In this document: piece by piece, positions 51,965 to 64,000 of the stretch | How the letters are laid out: the number at the start of each line of letters is the position of its first letter | Position numbering within the stretch: position 1 is the first letter of the stretch | Assembly (NCBI RefSeq): GCF_000012325.1 | Contig: NC_003910.7 | Location: 1 to 64,000, forward strand | Reading direction: 5' to 3' | From: Colwellia psychrerythraea 34H | GTDB lineage: Bacteria; Pseudomonadota; Gammaproteobacteria; Enterobacterales; Alteromonadaceae | Length of the DNA stretch: 64,000 nucleotides | Notes under the pieces: model-generated | Seen by the model: the letters and a program-made list of their open reading frames with translations, nothing else | Database searches by the model: none | Told to the model about the DNA's origin: nothing | Translations under genes and position numbers: made by a program

Positions 51965-52324
51965 AAACCACAAATTATGCCGAATGCGTGCTAATTTGAA
52001 TTCTTTAACAATCTGGAAAGCTGATATAAATATCGGTATTTATATAACAAACACGGTGTCGCGCTGTTGTTTGTAATGTTATAAATACCAAGCTGTTATC
52101 TCATTCTCTTATCGTGAATGAAGTAATGGTGATAGTGCATCCCCCCAAGGATGTATTATCGAATTCATACTGCTCGCAAGAGCATGATGTCTTATCAAGT
52201 AACTCATCGTATATCTTCGGATATACTGAGTACGTGAAAATGTCAGACTTTACAATTGTCTTGGATTAGTCTCCGGGGCGTACTTCGTTTTCAAATCTTC
52301 GGATGAGACTACTTAGGGTTGTAT

Positions 52325-55218
<2,894 letters not shown>

Positions 55219-55386
55219 ACAACACCCAAGTAGTTTTGCTGAGAAGTGATACTGAAGTGATTTGTATAAAGATTGACATAGACCGAAAGGTAAGAAAACA
55301 TCACGTACTTACGTGTTACTTGAACCAAGAAAACCAAACGATATTTATAGCTCATTGAGCAAGCTTTCTAAGATTGTCCCCTTTTT

Positions 55387-55502
55387 GTTTAGCGACAATA
55401 GCGCTGTGGTCCCACCTGATCCCTTTCCGAACTCAGAAGTGAAACGCAGTTGCGCCGATGGTAGTGTGGGAGTTCCCATGTGAGAGTAGGACATTGCTAA
55501 AC
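55387..55502 (+). rRNA. rrfD: 5S ribosomal RNA, operon rrn3
   Basis: A complete 116-nt copy with GTTTAGC/GCTAAAC stem, identical by eye to the rrn2 gene. Confidence 0.95.
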
Positions 55503-55514
55503 TTCTAATTAGAG

Positions 55515-55543
55515 AAGCCCGTTACGAAAGTAACGGGCTTTTT
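55515..55543 (+). terminator. Terminator after rrn3
   Basis: AAGCCCGTTAC and GTAACGGGCTT form a perfect stem with a GAAA loop, then TTT. This is the strongest of the rrn terminators. Confidence 0.92.
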
Positions 55544-55565
55544 ACTGTCTGGGATTTAAAAAACG

Positions 55566-55597
55566 AAGTCCATATGAGCGTAGTACATTGCTAAGTT
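55566..55597 (+). pseudogene. 5S rRNA 3'-end remnant 1
   Basis: CCATATGAGCGTAGTACATTGCTAAG-like sequence corresponds to the 3' end of 5S (CCATGTGAGAG...GGACATTGCTAAA) and follows the spacer CTGTCTGGGATTT after the terminator. Confidence 0.6.
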
Positions 55598-55610
55598 TCT
55601 CTTTAAAGAA

Positions 55611-55637
55611 ACTTGTAGCTTACGCTACGGATTTTTT
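55611..55637 (+). terminator. Weak terminator-like hairpin between 5S remnants
   Basis: GTAGC and GCTAC around TTAC, followed by six T residues; the next bases GCTTTCTGGCATTT resemble the spacer that follows the neighbouring terminators. Confidence 0.5.
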
Positions 55638-55660
55638 GCTTTCTGGCATTTGAACAATCT

Positions 55661-55750
55661 CACAGATAGTGAAGTGAAAGCCCTTGCGCCGAGGGTAGTG
55701 TGACTTAGGTTCGTTAAGCACTTGTGAGTGCAGGACATTACTACATTATA
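55661..55750 (+). pseudogene. Degenerate 5S rRNA remnant 2 (type A insertion)
   Basis: The blocks GAAGTGAAAG, TTGCGCCGAGGGTAGTGTG and CAGGACATTAC derive from 5S. The middle carries GACTTAGGTTCGTTAAGC, a diverged form of the insertion in the remnant after rrn1. Confidence 0.7.
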
Positions 55751-55758
55751 TTTAGAGA

Positions 55759-55786
55759 AGCCCGATTCGAATGAGTCGGGCTTTTT
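55759..55786 (+). terminator. Terminator after 5S remnant 2
   Basis: AGCCCGATTC and GAGTCGGGCT followed by TTTTT, nearly identical to the rrn1 terminator. Confidence 0.85.
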
Positions 55787-55807
55787 GCTGTCTGGGATTT
55801 AAAAAAT

Positions 55808-55842
55808 GTAGTCTATGGAGCATAAGACATTGTTAAACTTTA
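55808..55842 (+). pseudogene. 5S rRNA 3'-end remnant 3
   Basis: CTATGGAGCATAAGACATTG followed by TTAAAC corresponds to the 5S 3' end, and again follows terminator plus CTGTCTGGGATTT. Confidence 0.55.
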
Positions 55843-56388
55843 TTGTAAAAAGGCCATAACTCTGGCTATGTGATCTTGTTCTCTGGGAGTTAAGTATACA
55901 GAGAACGGAATATTACTGTTAGGTCATAAAGTTATTAACTTAAGAAGTTAGATATTCACTGTGAAAACAGAGATCGATTCCAAAAATATAATACGATAAT
56001 CACTTCACTTGAGCTAGTTTCTTGAATTATTGATATCTTTTGAAAACAAGCTATGAACATGTGATTTTGGATATGGCCACCTGCTTTATTGTAATAGCCT
56101 TTTAAAGCCAAGAAATTATAAACAATACATAGTCTATATTAATTAACTTTGACTACCTTATACATCTATTAAGAGGCTTATCTTGATCGTTTCAAATTAT
56201 AATTATATAAAACGGTATTTCTTTGGTGAATATGAGATATTCGCACAAATATAGTGCGTCTATTGCCCTTATATCTTGCAAAAAAAGACAAGTTAAGTAT
56301 ACTTGCGCAAACTTTTTAAAGTTAAAGTTTTTACTTTAAAAAATCAGTGTGTCATACGAATAACGTCGTATAAGAAAATTTAAAAAAT
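55843..56388. other. Long AT-rich gap upstream of the atp operon
   Basis: No gene is visible in this 546-bp stretch. It contains an 8-bp hairpin, GTTCTCTG (55878-55885) with CAGAGAAC (55899-55906). The atp promoter must lie here; TTGATC with a TATA-type -10 near 56180-56215 is one weak candidate. Confidence 0.5.
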
Positions 56389-57604
<1,216 letters not shown>

Positions 57605-57611
57605 ATTTGTC

Positions 57612-57652
57612 GAAGAAGGTTATCAGGCCCGAGTGGGTAAATAACTTTCTTC
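57612..57652 (+). other. Intercistronic hairpin atpB-atpE
   Basis: GAAGAAGGTTAT pairs with ATAACTTTCTTC at 11 of 12 positions around a 17-nt loop, in the largest gap of the 5' half of the operon. Confidence 0.6.
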
Positions 57653-57672
57653 ATCAAAACAGAAATTTTTAA

Positions 57673-57939
<267 letters not shown>

Positions 57940-57986
57940 TTTTACCACTTTTTTTTTAAACGAATAATTGATAGGAGGTACGCACA

Positions 57987-58457
57987 ATGGATATTAATAT
58001 GACCCTAGTTGGCCAATTAATTGCGTTTGTCGTATTTGTAATATTCTGTATGAAGTATGTATGGCCACCAATTATTGGTGCTATAGAAGATCGTCAAGCA
58101 ACTATTGCTGACGGACTTGCTGCTTCAGACCGTGCTGCTAAAGATCTTGAGTTAGCTCAAGAGAAAGCTACAGCTCAATTAAAAGAAGCTAAAGTTCAAG
58201 CTGCGTCTATTGTTGATGCTGCTAAAAAACATGAAGCTAAAATTGTTGATGAAGCTGCAGGTAAAGCACAAGTTGAGAAAGAAAGAATCTTAGCTAGCGG
58301 TCATGCGGAAATTGAAACTGAACGTAACCGAGCTAAAGAAGAATTGCGCAAAGAAGTTGCAGTTCTTGCTATTGCCGGTGCCGAGAAAATTCTTGAGCGT
58401 TCAATTGATGCCGCTGCACATAGCGACATCTTAGATAAACTCGTCGCTGAACTTTAA
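57987..58457 (+). CDS. atpF: ATP synthase Fo subunit b
   Basis: Subunit b is the peripheral stalk dimer. One N-terminal transmembrane segment (about residues 8-27) is followed by a long Ala/Glu/Lys-rich coiled coil to the end. The 156 residues equal E. coli. GGAGGT precedes the start. atpH follows after 12 bp. Confidence 0.97.
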   Translation: MDINMTLVGQLIAFVVFVIFCMKYVWPPIIGAIEDRQATIADGLAASDRAAKDLELAQEKATAQLKEAKVQAASIVDAAKKHEAKIVDEAAGKAQVEKERILASGHAEIETERNRAKEELRKEVAVLAIAGAEKILERSIDAAAHSDILDKLVAEL

Positions 58458-58469
58458 GAGGAAAGAGCT

Positions 58470-59003
58470 ATGTCTGAATTGACAACTGTCGCTCGTCCTT
58501 ACGCTAAAGCAGCGTTCGAATTTGCTGTTGAAGCTAAAGCAATAGATAGCTGGCTAGTCCAGTTAACTTTTGCTGCTGAAGTTGCTAAAGATGAAACCAT
58601 CAAAGGTTTTTTATCTAGTGGTGCTTCAGTAGAGCAAGCACAAACATTATTTTTAAATGTTTGTGGTGAGCAAGTAGACAGTCAAGGCCAAAACTTTTTG
58701 AAAGTAATGGCAATAAACGAACGTTTGTTGGTGCTACCACAGGTTCTTGAGCAATTTATAGCGTTAAAAGCTGATTTTGACCAAGAAGTTTCTGTGGATG
58801 TAACCTCTGCTGTTGAAGTAACAGCAGAGCAAAAAACAACATTAAGCGCCGCGCTTGAAAAGCGCTTGGCACGTAAAGTAAAGCTTAATTGTTTTGTTGA
58901 TGCGAGTATCGTCTCCGGTTTAGTTATAAAAGCTGGTGACATGGTAATAGATGGTTCAATCAAAGGTAAACTGAACCGCTTAGCAACAACATTACAATCT
59001 TAG
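58470..59003 (+). CDS. atpH: ATP synthase F1 subunit delta
   Basis: Delta joins the peripheral stalk to the top of F1. The 177 residues match E. coli. TVARPYAKAAFEFA at the N-terminus and the C-terminal GLVIKAGDMVIDGSIKGKLNRL are the family signatures. AGAGGAAAG precedes the start. atpA follows after 15 bp. Confidence 0.97.
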   Translation: MSELTTVARPYAKAAFEFAVEAKAIDSWLVQLTFAAEVAKDETIKGFLSSGASVEQAQTLFLNVCGEQVDSQGQNFLKVMAINERLLVLPQVLEQFIALKADFDQEVSVDVTSAVEVTAEQKTTLSAALEKRLARKVKLNCFVDASIVSGLVIKAGDMVIDGSIKGKLNRLATTLQS

Positions 59004-59018
59004 ATAAGGGAACAGAGC

Positions 59019-60560
59019 ATGCAACTGAATTCCACTGAAATCGCTGAACTGATCAAGAATAGAATTGAACAGTTTAACGTTGTCAGCGAAGCTCGCAACG
59101 AAGGTACTATCGTTTCTGTAACAGATGGTATCATTCGTATCAATGGCCTTGCCGATGTAATGCAAGGTGAAATGATCGAACTTCCTGGTAGCCGTTTTGC
59201 TATCGCGTTAAACCTAGACCGTGATTCGGTAGGTGCGGTAGTAATGGGCCCTTACGCTGATTTAGCGGAAGGCCAAAAAGTTAAAGGTACTGGTCGTATT
59301 TTAGAAGTACCAGTAGGTCGTGGTTTATTAGGCCGCGTAGTAAACACTTTAGGTGAACCAATTGATGGCAAAGGCCCAATTGAAAATGATGGCTTCTCTC
59401 CAGTAGAAGTTATTGCACCAGGTGTTATCGATCGTAAATCCGTTGACGAACCAGTTCAAACTGGTATCAAGTCAATTGATGCTATGATTCCAATTGGTCG
59501 TGGACAGCGTGAATTAATCATTGGTGACCGTCAAATCGGTAAATCAGCGATTGCACTTGACGCTATCATCAACCAAAAGAACACAGGTATTAAAAGTATT
59601 TATGTTGCTATCGGTCAGAAAGCTTCTACCGTTGCAAACGTTGTACGTAGCTTAGAAGAGCACGGCGCGTTATCAAATACTATTGTTGTTGTTGCCTCAG
59701 CTTCTGAAGCTGCTGCACTACAATACCTAGCTCCATATGCTGGTTGTTCAATGGGTGAATACTTCCGTGATCGCGGTGAAGATGCACTAATCGTATATGA
59801 TGATTTGTCTAAGCAAGCTGTTGCTTACCGTCAAATTTCATTACTTTTACGTCGTCCGCCAGGTCGTGAAGCGTACCCAGGTGACGTTTTCTATCTTCAT
59901 AGTCGTTTATTAGAACGTGCTGCTCGTGTAAACGAAGCATACGTTGAAAAATTCACTAACGGTGAAGTTAAAGGTAAAACAGGTTCATTAACTGCCTTAC
60001 CAATTATTGAAACGCAAGCGGGTGATGTATCTGCTTTCGTACCAACTAACGTAATCTCAATTACCGATGGTCAGATTTTCTTACAATCAGATCTATTTAA
60101 CTCAGGCATACGTCCTGCTGTTAATGCTGGTATTTCAGTATCTCGTGTTGGTGGTGCTGCGCAAACTAAAATCATCAAGAAACTTGGTGGTGGTATTCGT
60201 TTAGCATTGGCTCAATACGCTGAATTAGCAGCTTTCGCTCAATTCGCATCTGATTTAGATGACGCGACTCGTGCTCAATTAGAGCATGGACAACGCGTAA
60301 CAGAATTAATGAAGCAGAAGCAGTACAGCCCATTATCAATTGCAGAAACAGCGGTATCATTATTTGCTGCTGAAAAAGGTTTCTTAAACGACGTTGCTAT
60401 AAACAAGGTTGTTGATTTTGAAGAAGCTCTACATGCATACATGAGTAATGAGCAAGCTGCGTTGATGGCTACTATCAACGAAAAGGGTGATTACAATAAA
60501 GATATCGAAGCTAGTTTGAAAACAGCACTTGAAAATTTCAAGTCTACTCAAACTTGGTAA
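59019..60560 (+). CDS. atpA: ATP synthase F1 subunit alpha
   Basis: Alpha forms the F1 hexamer with beta and holds the non-catalytic nucleotide sites. The 513 residues equal E. coli. Walker A GDRQIGKS is at about 169-176, the arginine-finger region [14 protein letters not shown] is present, and the N-terminal beta barrel is complete. Confidence 0.98.
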   Translation: MQLNSTEIAELIKNRIEQFNVVSEARNEGTIVSVTDGIIRINGLADVMQGEMIELPGSRFAIALNLDRDSVGAVVMGPYADLAEGQKVKGTGRILEVPVGRGLLGRVVNTLGEPIDGKGPIENDGFSPVEVIAPGVIDRKSVDEPVQTGIKSIDAMIPIGRGQRELIIGDRQIGKSAIALDAIINQKNTGIKSIYVAIGQKASTVANVVRSLEEHGALSNTIVVVASASEAAALQYLAPYAGCSMGEYFRDRGEDALIVYDDLSKQAVAYRQISLLLRRPPGREAYPGDVFYLHSRLLERAARVNEAYVEKFTNGEVKGKTGSLTALPIIETQAGDVSAFVPTNVISITDGQIFLQSDLFNSGIRPAVNAGISVSRVGGAAQTKIIKKLGGGIRLALAQYAELAAFAQFASDLDDATRAQLEHGQRVTELMKQKQYSPLSIAETAVSLFAAEKGFLNDVAINKVVDFEEALHAYMSNEQAALMATINEKGDYNKDIEASLKTALENFKSTQTW

Positions 60561-60597
60561 TCAGTCTTTAATTAAGTAACCTTTTCGGAGAAGAGTC

Positions 60598-61461
60598 ATG
60601 GCCGTTGGTAAAGAAATAAAAACCAAGATTGCGAGTGTTAAAAACACTCAAAAGATCACAAGCGCTATGGAAATGGTAGCTGCCAGTAAAATGCGTAAAG
60701 CGCAGGAAGGCATGGCAGCCTCTCGTCCATATGCGACAAATATACGAAATGTGATCGGTCATATTGCGCTTGGTAACTTAGAATATCGTCATCCATATAT
60801 GGAAGAACGTGAAACTAAGCGTGTTGGCTATATTGTCGTCTCAACCGACCGTGGTTTGTGTGGTGGCTTAAATATTAACTTATTTAAGAAAGTACTTGCT
60901 GATGCTGCTGAAAAGCAAGCATCAGGTGCTGAAGTTGAATTTGGTGTCGTAGGCTCAAAAGCTACATCATTTTTCAACAATATGGGCGCTAAAGTATCTG
61001 CACAAATATCTGGCTTAGGGGATTCCCCTTCACTTACTGACTTAGTTGGTAGTGTTGCGGTAATGCTTAAAGCTTATGATAACGGTGAAATTGATAAGCT
61101 ATACGTTGTGTATAACAAATTTGTTAATACTATGACGCAAGACGCGACAATTGATCAATTGTTACCTCTACCTAAATCAGATGACGAAGAAATTAGTCAT
61201 CGTTGGGATTATATCTACGAACCTGATGCTAACTCATTGTTAGATAAGTTATTAGTTCGTTATATCGAATCTCAAGTATACCAAGGTGTTGTTGAAAACA
61301 TAGCTTGTGAGCAAGCTGCCCGTATGGTTGCGATGAAAGCCGCAACAGATAATGCTGGTGATTTAATCGACGATCTACAGTTGGTATACAACAAAGCGCG
61401 TCAAGCGGCAATCACTCAAGAATTGGGTGAGATTGTTGCTGGTGCAGCTGCGGTAGGGTAA
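60598..61461 (+). CDS. atpG: ATP synthase F1 subunit gamma
   Basis: Gamma is the central rotating shaft. The 287 residues match E. coli. The N-terminal helix [18 protein letters not shown] and the C-terminal helix [20 protein letters not shown] form the coiled coil inside the alpha-beta ring; [11 protein letters not shown] is the conserved Rossmann start. Confidence 0.97.
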   Translation: MAVGKEIKTKIASVKNTQKITSAMEMVAASKMRKAQEGMAASRPYATNIRNVIGHIALGNLEYRHPYMEERETKRVGYIVVSTDRGLCGGLNINLFKKVLADAAEKQASGAEVEFGVVGSKATSFFNNMGAKVSAQISGLGDSPSLTDLVGSVAVMLKAYDNGEIDKLYVVYNKFVNTMTQDATIDQLLPLPKSDDEEISHRWDYIYEPDANSLLDKLLVRYIESQVYQGVVENIACEQAARMVAMKAATDNAGDLIDDLQLVYNKARQAAITQELGEIVAGAAAVG

Positions 61462-61513
61462 GCAGATAATTCAGTAATGAATAAATCTGAAACAATTTTC
61501 GTAATTTAACGAC

Positions 61514-62947
<1,434 letters not shown>

Positions 62948-62954
62948 TCATCTG

Positions 62955-62988
62955 GTAATTCCCTGCAGCAAAAGCGGTAGGGAATTAC
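62955..62988 (+). other. Intercistronic hairpin atpD-atpC
   Basis: GTAATTCCCT pairs perfectly with AGGGAATTAC around a 14-nt loop, 7 bp after the atpD stop. There is no T run. Confidence 0.65.
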
Positions 62989-63008
62989 ATGAATAGAGGT
63001 CGAGTCAA

Positions 63009-63431
63009 ATGGCATTATTAACTGTTAATCTTAATGTAGTAAGTGCAGAAGAAAGCTTGTTTTCTGGTAGCATTAAATCATTACAGATCACAGGTAGTGA
63101 AGGTGAATTAGGCATTATGCCTGGTCACGCACCTTTACTGACCTCACTAAAACCTGGTATGGCACTTATCACTAAAGCAGATGGCACTGAAGAAGTTATC
63201 TATCTTTCAGGTGGTATGTTAGAAGTTCAACCAAATAACGTTACCGTGTTAGCTGATGTAGCTACGCGTGCTGCGGACTTGGATGAAGAAGCGGCTCTTG
63301 CTGCTAAACAACGTGCAGAAGACAACATGAACGCCCATGGCGGCGATGTTGACTATGCTGCTGTTGCTGCTGAATTAGCTCGTGCAGTAGCGCAATTACG
63401 CGTTATTCAAGCGACTAGCAAGCATAGCTAA
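63009..63431 (+). CDS. atpC: ATP synthase F1 subunit epsilon
   Basis: Epsilon binds gamma and the c-ring and inhibits ATP hydrolysis. The 140-residue protein has the N-terminal beta sandwich ([30 protein letters not shown]) and a C-terminal helical pair from about residue 88. It ends the operon. Confidence 0.97.
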   Translation: MALLTVNLNVVSAEESLFSGSIKSLQITGSEGELGIMPGHAPLLTSLKPGMALITKADGTEEVIYLSGGMLEVQPNNVTVLADVATRAADLDEEAALAAKQRAEDNMNAHGGDVDYAAVAAELARAVAQLRVIQATSKHS

Positions 63432-63480
63432 TATTTGGTTACTTTTGTTAGTAACTAGATAAATACCCTCAGGTTTAGTG

Positions 63481-63510
63481 ACTTCTACTCTTAAAAGTAA
63501 GCGTAGAAGT
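63481..63510 (+). other. Hairpin 3' of atpC
   Basis: ACTTCTAC pairs with GTAGAAGT around a 14-nt loop, about 50 bp after the atpC stop and before the terminator. Confidence 0.55.
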
Positions 63511-63530
63511 AAACACAGATACCGATTTTG

Positions 63531-63566
63531 AAAGCCACTTTACTTTTAGTAAAGTGGCTTTTTTGT
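63531..63566 (+). terminator. Terminator of the atp operon
   Basis: AAAGCCACTTTAC pairs perfectly with GTAAAGTGGCTTT around TTTTA, followed by more T residues. Confidence 0.92.
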
Positions 63567-63624
63567 GCCTGCAGTAAAGTTGAATGTTTTGCATGAAAGA
63601 AAGAAAAATTAGATTAGGAAAGTA

Positions 63625-64000
63625 TTAACTTATTAACGGCATTAATTTTGGTATATCTAAGTGATATTTTACCACAAAACTATCGAATGCTGACCATTGT
63701 TCAATAGCTAGTGATCTCAAATGATTATTAATTTTTGCATCATTTGTATTATCTAAATACCATAAGCCATTTATAAAGTAGCTATAAAGAAGATAGTAAG
63801 TTAATAATATTTTATTCGGCTTGTAACTTGGTACTAAGGACATATAGCGATTAACAATCTCATCTATGTGGAGAGGTGAAATGTTATTAATAGCAATGAA
63901 CATTGATAAGTCGAAATCTACCGGTGCTAAATGGCTACATTCGAAATCTATTAACCAAGATTGTCGCGTTTCATCAATAATAATATTGCTGTAATTTATA
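63625..64000 (-). CDS. Aminoglycoside phosphotransferase/choline kinase-like protein, 3' part
   Basis: The reading frame is open from the right edge of the window, so the 5' end is missing; an internal ATG at 63903 is not the real start. The visible 124 residues begin about INYSNIIIDETRQSWLIDFE, which contains the Asn of the Brenner-type loop (SNIIID) and the metal-binding Asp of IDFE, then HLAPVDFDLS. This is the order found in APH, choline and thiamine kinases. Substrate cannot be told. The N-terminal ATP-binding lobe would lie to the right. Confidence 0.7.
   Translation of the reverse strand, partial: INYSNIIIDETRQSWLIDFECSHLAPVDFDLSMFIAINNISPLHIDEIVNRYMSLVPSYKPNKILLTYYLLYSYFINGLWYLDNTNDAKINNHLRSLAIEQWSAFDSFVVKYHLDIPKLMPLIS

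Noticed and set aside
56180..56215. Confident atp operon promoter
   Set aside because: The region is so AT-rich that several -10-like hexamers occur; the -35 match is poor, so it is mentioned only as a weak candidate.
63625..63903. A complete 92-residue protein starting at 63903
   Set aside because: The frame stays open to the window edge and the upstream codons carry recognisable kinase motifs, so the internal ATG is not the start.

Overview
The window looks like the dnaA end of the chromosome of a cold-adapted, AT-rich marine gammaproteobacterium. By gene content, gene order and rRNA sequence I would place it in Alteromonadales, close to Colwellia; this placement is inference and no search was run. 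It opens with a DnaA box and the replication cluster dnaA-dnaN-recF-gyrB. Two perfect 16-bp parS sites lie inside recF. glyQ-glyS follows, then a small DksA-like/YdcH pair bracketed by two related MITE-like elements.

From 10.8 to 34.1 kb is a housekeeping region: lepB, tusA, slt, then pepQ-yigZ-trkH, a large predicted surface metallopeptidase with propeller and barrel, the leftward run def-fmt-rsmB-trkA, and the divergent lysM-dprA-smg-yrdD. After these come purE-purK, tsaC, ompW (with a perfect FNR-type box), aroE-yrdB and yrdA. Much of this matches the E. coli trkA-to-yrdA block that also ends at an rRNA operon, with purEK and ompW interposed.

From 34.2 to 55.8 kb are three complete rRNA operons in one orientation. 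rrn1 carries tRNA-Ile(GAT), a second 5S gene, a decayed 5S copy and tRNA-Tyr(GTA). A receiver-TPR protein and an RhlE-like DEAD-box helicase separate it from rrn2. rrn2 and rrn3, both with tRNA-Ala(TGC), are nearly back to back. rrn3 is followed by repeated units of terminator plus decayed 5S fragment. All three 16S-23S spacers contain a hairpin followed by a T run that resembles an intrinsic terminator.

From 56.4 to 63.4 kb is the complete ATP synthase operon atpIBEFHAGDC. Hairpins lie in the spacers before atpE, atpD and atpC. The window ends in the 3' part of a leftward gene resembling the aminoglycoside phosphotransferase/choline kinase family.

I saw no CRISPR array, prophage, transposase gene or defence island. 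The less ordinary content is the parS-bearing recF, the MITE-like family with a shared internal motif, the 5S decay arrays and the hairpin architecture of the rrn and atp operons.
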